From contig JACJYA010000014.1 of NCBI GenBank assembly GCA_020636315.1, positions 1-64,000 on the forward strand: a stretch of 64,000 nt of DNA, in the 5' to 3' direction. The position numbers and the translations under genes were made by a program. The stretch comes from Lewinellaceae bacterium (GTDB taxonomy: Bacteria; Bacteroidota; Bacteroidia; Chitinophagales; Saprospiraceae). Of this stretch, positions 35,374 to 43,710 are shown one piece after another; positions within the stretch are counted from its first letter, which is position 1; the number at the start of each line of letters is the position of its first letter. The notes beneath the pieces were generated by a model. It was not told the origin of the DNA and made no database searches. It worked only from the letters and a program-made list of their open reading frames with translations.

Positions 35374-38300
35374 ATGCGTGGGATTATTATGTCGGGCATA
35401 AAAGCCCGGCTGGTGGTTGTATCTGTTGCAGCCCTCCTAATCATCTTTGGCATTGCGCAACTGCGCAACATGCAATTGGGGGTTTACCCCGAGTTCACAC
35501 CTGTTTATGTGGAAGTCCAGACCGAAGCGCTGGGCCTGTCCGCTGAAGAAATCGAAGAAATACTTACTGTGGCGCTGGAGCAGGACCTGCTGAACGGCAT
35601 CGCCTACCTGGATGAGATCTGGTCGGAGTCTATGCCGGGCTTATCCAGGGTGGTTTGCGTTTTTGAGCCCGGCACCGACCCCATGGTTGCCCGGCAGGTA
35701 GTCGCCGAGCGCCTGACCCAGGCCCATGCTCTTCCCAACGTTTCCAAGCCTCCGATCATGCTGCAACCCTATTCTTCCGCCAGCCGGGTGATGAAGGTCG
35801 GCCTGACGCCGGCTTCCCAGGACATGTCACTCATCGATTTGTCCGTCCTGGCCCGCTGGACGATCCAGCCTTATCTGACGGGGGTAGAAGGCGTGGCCAA
35901 CGTATCCATCTGGGGGCAGCGTAAGCGGCAGCTCCAGGTGCAGGTCAACCCGGAAACACTCTCGGAAAAGGGAGTGGCGTTACACGATGTGATCAAGACT
36001 ACCGGAGAAGCCCTTTGGGTCTCTCCGCTGACCTATCTGAACTCCTCAACACCCGGCACCGGCGGTTTCTTCGACACCCCCAACCAACGGCTGGGCATCC
36101 GCCACGTATTGCCCATCTCCAACGCGGAGGAACTGGGGCAGGTATCCGTCTTTGGCCATAAGGATATGGTGCTGGAAGACATTGCCAGTGTAGTTGAAAA
36201 CCATCAACCGCTTATTGGAGACGCTATTGTGAACGGCAACCCCGGCCTCATGCTGGTCATTGAAAAATTCCCGTGGGCCAGTACCGTCAAGGTTACCGAG
36301 GCGGTTGAAGATGCACTGGAAAAGCTGGCCCCCGGCCTTACCGGAGTAACATTCGACACAGAGATCTTCATGCCGGCCAATTTCATTGAGGCCTCATTCA
36401 TCAACCTCACTTCGGCCCTAAGCATCAGCCTGGTGCTCATTATCGCCATGCTTTTCCTGTTCTTCTATGAATGGCGTGCCGCATTGATCAGCCTGGTGTC
36501 CATTATTTTATCGCTGGTCGCCGGAGCTTATGTCCTTTTCCTTCAAGGCGCCATATTCAACGTGATGGTGCTGGCAGGGTTGATCGTGGGCCTTGGAATC
36601 ATCATCGATGACGCCATCAGCACGGTGGCAAATATCCGAAGCCACTTACAGCAGGCACGCGAGGCCGGAGCAGATAAAACGACGGCAGGTATTATCCTGG
36701 AAGCAGTCCGGGAAATTCGCAATCCCGTTTTCTTTGGCACCGTAATCCTGGTGCTGGCAGCCTTGCCGTTCTTCTTCCTTACGGGCACGAGAGGGGCATT
36801 TCTCAGCGCCATGAGCTATTCATACCTCCTGGCAATTGCAGCATCGGCACTGGTTGCGCTCATTGTCACCCCGGCATTGAGCTTTATCTTATACGCTCAT
36901 GCTTCCCCGGCAAAACGAGAGGCTCCCTTCCTGGCTGCCCTGAAGAATGGTTTCAGTTCGGCTGCAACCGTTTTCATCCAACGGCCGGCCATGAGTTACC
37001 TCACTCTCGCAGTAATCGCTATTGTTGGAGTGGCGTCAATGTCAATGCTCAATCGCGGCCTACAGTACCCGGAACCCCGGGAGCGAGACCTGGCCATCAC
37101 CTGGGAGGCCCCTTACGGCACTTCTCACCCCCAGATGAGCAAGGTTACAGGGGATGCCGTTAGTAAGCTCAGAACCATCCCCGGCATCACCAACGTGGCG
37201 GCCCATATTGGGCGCGCTATCCTGTCGGATAAGATCGTAAACGTCCATTCCGGCGAGATCTGGATCAGCATGGATGATGATGCGGATTACGATAAAACCC
37301 TGGCTGCCGTTTGGCAGGTCCTGGACGGATACCCCGACATGAACAGCGATGTGATGACCTATCACCAGCAAACCCTCCGGCGAAACCTGAGCGGAACGGG
37401 CGGCAAGATGTATGCCGTCAGGGTCTATGGAGAAAACCCCGAAGTCCTAAAACAGAAAACGGAGGAGGTCCAGAAAGTCGTCTCAAATGTTAATGGCGTT
37501 ACCGACGCCTATGTCGATTATCCGCCAACGGAACCCACTATTGAGATCGAAGTAGATCTGGATAAAGCAAAGGAATATGGCATCAAACCGGGCGATGTAC
37601 GCCGGACCGCCGCCACCCTCCTGGCGGGTATTGAAGTGGGCAACCTCTTCGAAGGGCAAAAGGTGTTCGAAGTCGTCGTGTGGGGAGTTCCGGAGGTGCG
37701 AAACAGCATCAACAGCGTGCGCAACCTTCTGGTGGACATCCCGGGCGGAGGCCATGTGCGGGTAGCGGATGTTGCGGATGTGCGTGAGAGGCCCAACCCG
37801 GCGGTTATCCGGCGCGAAAAGGTTTCTCAATACATGGATGTCAATTTCAATGTGCCGACAGGCAATTTCAGCGCCATAGCCAACGATATTGAGCGCAGCC
37901 TTTCCCAGGTCGATTTTCCTCTTGAATACCATGCTGAACTCGTCGGTGATTATGCAAAGATCCAGGAGGGCAGGAGTCAGATGTGGGGGATTGTCATTGC
38001 CGTCATTATCGGCATTTTCCTGTTGATGCAGGCTGCTTTCTGGAGCTGGCGGCTGACGCTGGTAGTATTGCCCAGCCTGCTGCTGGGGCTGTCCGGAGGT
38101 GTATTGGTAGCCCTTCTGTCCGGAGGAAGCCTCTCAATGGCCGTACTGGCCGGATTGCTGGCTGTTTTTGGCCTTACCACCTATCAGGGTGTAATGCTGA
38201 TCAAGCATTTCACCAACCTGGAAATGGAAGGAGTGGCATTTGGCCCCGGCCTGGCCACTCGGGGCGTAGAGGGCCGGGTGAGTGCAATCCTGATGTCCTC

Positions 38301-38526
38301 CATCATCACTGCCCTGGCCATCCTCCCGTTTGCCTTCTACGGCAACGCGCCGGGAATGGCCATGCTCGCGCCGATGGCAGTGGTAATGCTTGGAGGCCTG
38401 GTGACTTCGCTGATGGTCAACCTGTTGGTATTACCCAATCTTTTTCTGGCATTCGGAAAAGTATCGGAAGAGGTCATGGAAGAAGAAAAGTCGATCATTG
38501 ACCTGGAAGTCGCATCACCGGTATAA
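35374..38526 (+). CDS. RND permease subunit A, cassette 3
   Basis: A 1050-aa paralog of 14444-17596 and 26518-29676. TM4 reads GIIIDDAISTVANI: D412 and D413 are kept but residue 419, Asp or Glu in every other permease of the window, is Ala. TM10 is GLTTYQGVMLIKHF with Tyr937. It also lacks the two-residue 'RR' after TM4 (ANIRSHLQQAREAGAD) seen in copies 1 and 2. Parts of the DNA (around 36040-36075) are identical to copy 2 over more than 30 bp while other parts diverge, as expected after recombination between copies. The acidic tail EEEKSIIDLEVASPV is kept. It is followed 64 bp later by the adaptor-like lipoprotein. Confidence 0.87.
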   Translation: MRGIIMSGIKARLVVVSVAALLIIFGIAQLRNMQLGVYPEFTPVYVEVQTEALGLSAEEIEEILTVALEQDLLNGIAYLDEIWSESMPGLSRVVCVFEPGTDPMVARQVVAERLTQAHALPNVSKPPIMLQPYSSASRVMKVGLTPASQDMSLIDLSVLARWTIQPYLTGVEGVANVSIWGQRKRQLQVQVNPETLSEKGVALHDVIKTTGEALWVSPLTYLNSSTPGTGGFFDTPNQRLGIRHVLPISNAEELGQVSVFGHKDMVLEDIASVVENHQPLIGDAIVNGNPGLMLVIEKFPWASTVKVTEAVEDALEKLAPGLTGVTFDTEIFMPANFIEASFINLTSALSISLVLIIAMLFLFFYEWRAALISLVSIILSLVAGAYVLFLQGAIFNVMVLAGLIVGLGIIIDDAISTVANIRSHLQQAREAGADKTTAGIILEAVREIRNPVFFGTVILVLAALPFFFLTGTRGAFLSAMSYSYLLAIAASALVALIVTPALSFILYAHASPAKREAPFLAALKNGFSSAATVFIQRPAMSYLTLAVIAIVGVASMSMLNRGLQYPEPRERDLAITWEAPYGTSHPQMSKVTGDAVSKLRTIPGITNVAAHIGRAILSDKIVNVHSGEIWISMDDDADYDKTLAAVWQVLDGYPDMNSDVMTYHQQTLRRNLSGTGGKMYAVRVYGENPEVLKQKTEEVQKVVSNVNGVTDAYVDYPPTEPTIEIEVDLDKAKEYGIKPGDVRRTAATLLAGIEVGNLFEGQKVFEVVVWGVPEVRNSINSVRNLLVDIPGGGHVRVADVADVRERPNPAVIRREKVSQYMDVNFNVPTGNFSAIANDIERSLSQVDFPLEYHAELVGDYAKIQEGRSQMWGIVIAVIIGIFLLMQAAFWSWRLTLVVLPSLLLGLSGGVLVALLSGGSLSMAVLAGLLAVFGLTTYQGVMLIKHFTNLEMEGVAFGPGLATRGVEGRVSAILMSSIITALAILPFAFYGNAPGMAMLAPMAVVMLGGLVTSLMVNLLVLPNLFLAFGKVSEEVMEEEKSIIDLEVASPV

Positions 38527-38590
38527 GAGGTTTGAAAGAGGTACAAGCTCTTTCTACGGACAGAAATTCTGCAAACCGAAAAAAAATGCC

Positions 38591-39043
38591 ATGAAAGCTT
38601 TTAAAAATAAAATAATGGCCATCGTAATGGTGATGGTTGCCTTATTTATGAATGCCTGCCGGCAACAGGAAAGCCACTACGAGCACATCGAACCCGCCCG
38701 GGTGGAGCACATTGAAGGCAGCGAGCTGAGTAAGCTGGCCCTCACCGAAAAGGCGATGGAACGGATCGGGATACAGACGGCGCCGGCAGCAGAGGAAATG
38801 ATCGCTCACAGCGAACCGGCCCTACGGCTGGTAGTCCCTTATTCGGCGCTGATCTACGACCCTGAAGCCCGCCTTTGGGTTTACACCAACCCCGAACCCC
38901 GGACTTTTATCCGGCATGAGGTCAAAGTCGATTTCATTGTAGGAGACAAAGCCGTGCTGCTGGAAGGCCCGCCTGCCGGCACCGAAGTGGTGACGCGGGG
39001 CGCCGCCGAGCTTTACGGTACGGAGTACAATGTAGGCCATTAA
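38591..39043 (+). CDS. Truncated-adaptor lipoprotein, cassette 3
   Basis: A 150-aa copy starting at 38591; the frame is open from 38498 but those residues do not resemble the other copies. Lipobox MNAC after IMAIVMVMVALF; linker ESHYEHIEPARVEHIEGSELSKL (one His of the HIEHIEG pattern is replaced: ARVEH); then LTEKAMERIGIQTAPAAEEMIAHSE and VPYSALIYDPEARLWVYTNPEP, VKVDFIVGDKAVLLEGPPAGTEVVTRGAAELYGTEYNVGH. The gap to permease B3 is 15 bp. The three copies differ most in the signal peptide and linker, and least at the WVYTNPEP and LYGTEY motifs. Confidence 0.77.
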   Translation: MKAFKNKIMAIVMVMVALFMNACRQQESHYEHIEPARVEHIEGSELSKLALTEKAMERIGIQTAPAAEEMIAHSEPALRLVVPYSALIYDPEARLWVYTNPEPRTFIRHEVKVDFIVGDKAVLLEGPPAGTEVVTRGAAELYGTEYNVGH

Positions 39044-39058
39044 CCAAAAACAGAAATC

Positions 39059-42000
39059 ATGTTAAGATCAATAGTCAAATCGAGCCTCCGGTTCCGGTAC
39101 CTCGTTATTGCTATTGCGGTGGCTATGATGTATTTCGGCATCAGGCAGATCCGCAATATGCCGGTTGACGTCTTTCCCGAGTTCGCTCCGCCCGTTGTAG
39201 AAGTACAGACGATCTGCCTGGGGCTGGAGTCCAACGAAGTGGAGGCGCTGGTCACCGTACCCCTGGAACAGGCCTTCAACGGCATACCGGGCCTGGATAT
39301 CATGCGTTCCAAGTCTGTTTCTCAACTATCGGCCATCCGGATGATCTTTGAGCCGGGCACCGACCTGATGGAAGCCCGCCAGTTGGTGGCCGAGAAGATC
39401 GCCACCGCAACCCCTACCCTGCCCACCTGGGCAGCACCGCCGCTGATGTTGCAACCCTTGTCGGCCACCAGCCGCTGTATGAAGATCGGCATCTCATCGG
39501 ACAGCCTTTCGGTGATAGACCTTTCCATGCTGACCTACTGGAAGCTCAACGACGCCATTCTGGCAGTGCCCGGGGTGGCCAACGTGGCCATCTGGGGCGA
39601 AAGGATCGAGCTACAAGCGGTGGAGGTCGTCCCGGAAAAGATGGCCGAACACGGCGTTACCCTGGATGAAGTGATGGAAGCTACAGCCGATGCCCTGAAC
39701 GTAGGCTTGCTATTCTATTCTGACGGAGCCATGATCGGCACCGGCGGATGGGTGGAAACCGCGGATACCCGCTACGGGGTACGGCACATTCTCCCTCTTA
39801 AGAACCCCGAACAGTTGTCCAAGGTCGTTGTGGCAAACCGAAATGGAGAGAAAGTGCTCCTTAGCGATGTAGCCGAGGTAGTAGTTGACCACCAGCAAAT
39901 GGTCGGAGATGCCATCATCAACGACACTATCGGGCTGATGCTCATTGTAGAAAAGCTGCCCTGGGGCAATACCAAAGACATTACCGAAGGCGTGGAGGCC
40001 GCCCTGGCGAAGCTGGCGCCCGGCCTTCCCGGCGTGGAGATCGATACCGAGATCTTCCGCCCGGCCACCTATATCGATATGTCGATCGACAACCTGAGCA
40101 GCGCCCTGCTCATTGCCTGCATACTTGTGATACTGGTACTCTTTGCTTTCCTTTTCGAATGGCGGGTCACACTGATCAGTTGCGTAGCTATTCCGCTGTC
40201 GCTGATGGCGGGAGCGCTTGTGCTTTACTTCCGGGGAGCCACCATCAACACCATGATCCTGGCGGGCTTTGTGATCGCCCTGGGCGCCGTGGTGGATGAT
40301 GCCATCGTCGATGTGGAGAATATCGTCCGGCGCCTGCGGGAGCATAGGAAAGCGGGGCAGAAATTGCCCTTCAGCAAGGTGATTATGGAAGCCTCTTATG
40401 AGGTGCGCCACGCCATTATTTTCTCGACCCTGATCGAGATCGCTGCCCTGGTGCCGGTTTTCGTCATGAAGGGCCTGTCGGGAGCATTTTTTCAGCCCCT
40501 GGCCTTTTCTTACGCCATTGCTATTGCCGCCTCCACTTTTGTGGCCCTCACGGTCACGCCGGCCATGAGCTACATCCTGTTGCGCAAGGTGCCGCTGGAA
40601 CGCCGCGAACCGCGACTGCTGAAGTGGCTCCACGGCGTTTATAACCGCATTCTTTCCAGTATCGTCGATAAACCGCGAAGGGCTTATGCGGTCGTCGGCG
40701 CAGTCATTCTTGCCGGCCTTCTGGTGCTGCCCCGGCTCGGGCAATCGCTGCTGCCTTCTTTCAAGGAACGGGACTTCCTGATGCACTGGGTGACCAAACC
40801 GGGTACTTCATGGCCGGAAATGGACCGGATCACCATTCAGGGCAGCAAGGAGCTGCGCTCCATCGAAGGGGTGCGCAACTTTGGCGCCCACATCGGCCAG
40901 GCCTTTTATATGGACGAGGTGGTCGGGGTCAACTTCGGAGAGAACTGGATCAGTGTCAGCCCGGATGTGGACTACGATGAAACCGTGAACAAAATACAAA
41001 TGCTGGTCGATGGCTATCCGGGGCTCTACCGCGATGTGCTGACCTACCTCAAGGAGCGGATCAGGGAAGTGCTCACCGGCACCTCGGAGTCGATCGTCAT
41101 CCGGCTGTACGGGCCGGAGCTGGAGGTTCTCCGCAGCAAAGCCCGCGAGATCAGAGATAGAATGGAAGGCATCGAGGGCCTCATAGACCTCCACGTAGAA
41201 CTCAATGAAGAAATACCGCAGGTCCAGGTAAAAGTTGACCTGGAAAAAGCCAAACAGTACGGCCTAAAACCGGGTGATGTTCGCCGGGCCGCATCGACCA
41301 TAGTTGCCGGCGAAGAAGTCGGCGATATTTTCCGGGATGGAAAGGCTTATGACGTCAACGTCTGGAGCGTGCCTGAAGCCCGCGCCAGCCTGACCGACAT
41401 CGAGAACCTGCTGATCGACGTGCCGGGTGGTGGCCACATCCCCATGAAGGAAGTAGCGGATATCCGCATCACTCCCACTCCCAACGTGATCAAGCGGGAG
41501 AACCTGGCGCGCCGCCTGGATGTAGCGGCCAATGTCAGAGGCAGAGACCTCGGGGCCGTGATGGCCGACGTGGATGCCGCCCTTTCAGAGGTGAGCTTTC
41601 CGCACGAGTACCACCCGGAAGTCCTGGGAGAATTCGCCGAAAGGCAGGCCGTACAGCGCCGCATGTTGACCTTTGCGATCCTCTCCTTGCTGGCGATATA
41701 CCTGTTGCTTCATTCTTCCTTCAAGAGCCCGCGGCTGGCCACTCTGGCATTCCTGTTGTTGCCTATGGCCCTGGTTGGTGGGGTTCTTGCGGCTTACTTC
41801 GGGAACGGTGTCATTTCGCTGGGTTCCATGGTTGGCTTCCTGACCATTCTGGGCATAGCCGCCCGCAACGGCATCCTGATGATCAACCACTTCCAGCACC
41901 TGGAGAAGTACGAAGGAATGGAGTTCGGCCGCGAACTGGTCATGCGGGGAGCACGTGAACGCCTGGCCCCCATCCTGATGACAGCAACTACCACCGGCCT

Positions 42001-42190
42001 GGCGCTGTTGCCCTTGGTCTGGGCCGGCGATATTCCCGGACATGAGATAGAACTGCCGATGGCAGTGGTCATCCTCGGCGGCCTGGTTACTTCTACTTTG
42101 CTCAACCTGCTGGTGATGCCATCCCTCTACCTTCGTTTTGCAGAAAAAGACCATCACCGGTTAGGAGATGTTGAGATTTTCAACCACTAA
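39059..42190 (+). CDS. RND permease subunit B, cassette 3
   Basis: A 1043-aa permease. TM4 VVDDAIVDVENIVRRL (D413, D414, E420); TM10 GIAARNGILMINHFQHLE (Arg936, Leu instead of Met after NGI). The region after TM4 (EHRKAGQKLPFSKVIMEASYEVRHAIIF) is more divergent than in copies 1 and 2, showing that this copy has changed in the cytoplasmic loop between TM4 and TM5 or TM6. Otherwise the porter loops, including WVTKPGTSWPEM and YMDEVVGVNFGENWI, are nearly identical among the three B subunits. Its stop is 10 bp before the porin start, the tightest A-lipoprotein-B-porin arrangement of the window. Confidence 0.88.
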   Translation: MLRSIVKSSLRFRYLVIAIAVAMMYFGIRQIRNMPVDVFPEFAPPVVEVQTICLGLESNEVEALVTVPLEQAFNGIPGLDIMRSKSVSQLSAIRMIFEPGTDLMEARQLVAEKIATATPTLPTWAAPPLMLQPLSATSRCMKIGISSDSLSVIDLSMLTYWKLNDAILAVPGVANVAIWGERIELQAVEVVPEKMAEHGVTLDEVMEATADALNVGLLFYSDGAMIGTGGWVETADTRYGVRHILPLKNPEQLSKVVVANRNGEKVLLSDVAEVVVDHQQMVGDAIINDTIGLMLIVEKLPWGNTKDITEGVEAALAKLAPGLPGVEIDTEIFRPATYIDMSIDNLSSALLIACILVILVLFAFLFEWRVTLISCVAIPLSLMAGALVLYFRGATINTMILAGFVIALGAVVDDAIVDVENIVRRLREHRKAGQKLPFSKVIMEASYEVRHAIIFSTLIEIAALVPVFVMKGLSGAFFQPLAFSYAIAIAASTFVALTVTPAMSYILLRKVPLERREPRLLKWLHGVYNRILSSIVDKPRRAYAVVGAVILAGLLVLPRLGQSLLPSFKERDFLMHWVTKPGTSWPEMDRITIQGSKELRSIEGVRNFGAHIGQAFYMDEVVGVNFGENWISVSPDVDYDETVNKIQMLVDGYPGLYRDVLTYLKERIREVLTGTSESIVIRLYGPELEVLRSKAREIRDRMEGIEGLIDLHVELNEEIPQVQVKVDLEKAKQYGLKPGDVRRAASTIVAGEEVGDIFRDGKAYDVNVWSVPEARASLTDIENLLIDVPGGGHIPMKEVADIRITPTPNVIKRENLARRLDVAANVRGRDLGAVMADVDAALSEVSFPHEYHPEVLGEFAERQAVQRRMLTFAILSLLAIYLLLHSSFKSPRLATLAFLLLPMALVGGVLAAYFGNGVISLGSMVGFLTILGIAARNGILMINHFQHLEKYEGMEFGRELVMRGARERLAPILMTATTTGLALLPLVWAGDIPGHEIELPMAVVILGGLVTSTLLNLLVMPSLYLRFAEKDHHRLGDVEIFNH

Positions 42191-42200
42191 ACCCTAAATT

Positions 42201-43364
42201 ATGAAATGCAACAAAAAACATGGAAACAAAAAAAAGCTCAGGGCCATTCAGATTTTGCTTCTGGCCATCGGCTTCCTGCTGGCTGCCGGCCCGGTGTGGG
42301 CGCAGTCACAACACGTCACTCCCGACGGAAAAGGCAACCTTACCTTTGTTCCCGGAGTACGTATGCAGGTCAGGTATGAATACAACGATATCGACCAGAA
42401 CAACGACTTTTACATCAAGCGGATGCGCTGGAAAGGCAAAGGCGACATTTTTAATGTGGCCAGCTATAACTTTGAGATCAAAATTGACAATACCGGTAAA
42501 TACAACCAGGCGCCCAAAGCACTCCTTGAATCTGCCTGGTTTACCGTCCCGATCGTCGATGAACTCATGACCTTCCGCGTAGGGATGGAGGATGATGTCT
42601 TTTCCAGGAATGCCCTCACCTCCGACTCTAAACTGCTGTTCATGGACCGCAGCCAGATCAAGGAGGCGCTGACTGTACTGGGGGTAACGGACAATACCAT
42701 CGGAGCGCTCATTTACGGCCGGCCGATGGAAGGGCGCCTCACTTACTCTGTCGGCATCTTTGACAACCTGGGGTTCAATAATGCCGCTTCCCAGAATGTG
42801 CTGACCCGGAAATCTCAGGGCGCCATGACAGTCGGCCGGGTAGCTGCCGACCTGCTGGACCCCGCCAACCCTCAAGGTTCCTATGATGATTACAGGAGTT
42901 CCTATATTGGTGAAGGCCAGCACCTGACCCTTGGAGCCAATATCGCCAATGTGGTCAAAACCGAACTGGGTGACGATGTATTTAACCTCTTTTGCTGGGG
43001 AGTTGATGCCTTCTTCAATTACGGGCCCTTTTCCGTAGAGGCCGAATACGACAAATACCGGGAGCATTTTACCGAAACCGCCAATGGATCGCTCCCCGAT
43101 ATCAACGGCGATGGCTACTATGTACAAACCGCCTACCTCGTACTCCCTAAACTGGAGCTGGCCCTGCGCTACCAGGAACTCGACCAGGACCACGACCTCG
43201 CTCATGAGATCATGGGGGGTAAGGTCATGTGGACTTCCGTAGGGGCCAACTACTATATCCGAGGCCATACCTTCAAGGTGCAGGCGGAATACACTTTCAA
43301 ACGGGAAGCCGACAATGAGATCGACAACGATATCCTGCAGGTGCAGTTGCAGCTTGCTTTCTGA
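42201..43364 (+). CDS. Phosphate-selective porin (OprO/OprP)-like protein, cassette 3
   Basis: A 387-aa paralog of the 33739-34890 porin with a very similar mature sequence. The N-terminus has a longer basic region (KKHGNKKKLRAIQ) before the signal core ILLLAIGFLLAAGPVWAQ. Shared segments: PGVRMQVRYEYNDIDQNNDFYIKRMRW, VGMEDDVFSRNALTSDSKLLFMDRSQ, YDDYRSSYIGEGQHLTLGANIANVVKTELGDDVFNLF, LALRYQELDQDHDLAHEI and the terminal ILQVQLQLAF. Differences are concentrated in two short segments, ENMETANGSLPDINGDGYY-type loops, likely surface-exposed or pore-lining. Directly downstream lies the 208-bp inverted-repeat element. Confidence 0.78.
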   Translation: MKCNKKHGNKKKLRAIQILLLAIGFLLAAGPVWAQSQHVTPDGKGNLTFVPGVRMQVRYEYNDIDQNNDFYIKRMRWKGKGDIFNVASYNFEIKIDNTGKYNQAPKALLESAWFTVPIVDELMTFRVGMEDDVFSRNALTSDSKLLFMDRSQIKEALTVLGVTDNTIGALIYGRPMEGRLTYSVGIFDNLGFNNAASQNVLTRKSQGAMTVGRVAADLLDPANPQGSYDDYRSSYIGEGQHLTLGANIANVVKTELGDDVFNLFCWGVDAFFNYGPFSVEAEYDKYREHFTETANGSLPDINGDGYYVQTAYLVLPKLELALRYQELDQDHDLAHEIMGGKVMWTSVGANYYIRGHTFKVQAEYTFKREADNEIDNDILQVQLQLAF

Positions 43365-43395
43365 CCCTTTCTGAACCCAACGCCGAACATGAGTC

Positions 43396-43603
43396 ATGCG
43401 AATCAGGGGCTAAAACGGAGGGCCTTTTTGAAGTCCCGGAAGGACAAAATATCAGTAGATAAAGCAATGGGGAAGCTTTACCCGTGCCGTCCGCGGGATG
43501 TCTTCTTCCGATATTTTGTACCTGACGGCAGAAGGCCCCGTGTGGCCTACCAAAATCCTGGATTTCTATTGCTTGAGGATGTGATTTAGCCCCTGATTCG
43601 CAT
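43396..43603. repeat. 208-bp element bounded by 19-bp perfect inverted repeats (MITE-like)
   Basis: The ends ATGCGAATCAGGGGCTAAA (43396-43414) and its exact complement (43585-43603) enclose about 170 bp. Inside, ACAAAATATC (about 43443) and GATATTTTGT (about 43507) form a second, nested inverted repeat. A 66-codon frame (43389-43589) spans it but has no signal or domain and uses the repeat arms as coding sequence, so it is not called as a gene. The left end, preceded by ATGAGTC, resembles the start of the 11315 repeat. Confidence 0.6.
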
Positions 43604-43675
43604 CCCTTTTTTTCGTATAATTTATTTTACAGGCTCTGGCGCTGCCAAAGGTTCTCTATGGCTGATTAATTTGAT

Positions 43676-43683
43676 TATTTTTG
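43676..43683 (+). promoter_or_regulatory. Candidate -7 box for the phosphoesterase gene
   Basis: TATTTTTG fits TAnnTTTG exactly and lies 27 bp before the ATG at 43711, which supports that start. No good TTTG is seen at the -33 distance. Confidence 0.4.
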
Positions 43684-43710
43684 TGTTTCGGAACACAAAT
43701 TGGCCATGGC

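Noticed and set aside
43389..43589. 66-codon frame after porin 2
   Set aside because: It lies almost wholly within an inverted-repeat element and has no similarity or signal; the repeat arms supply its ends.
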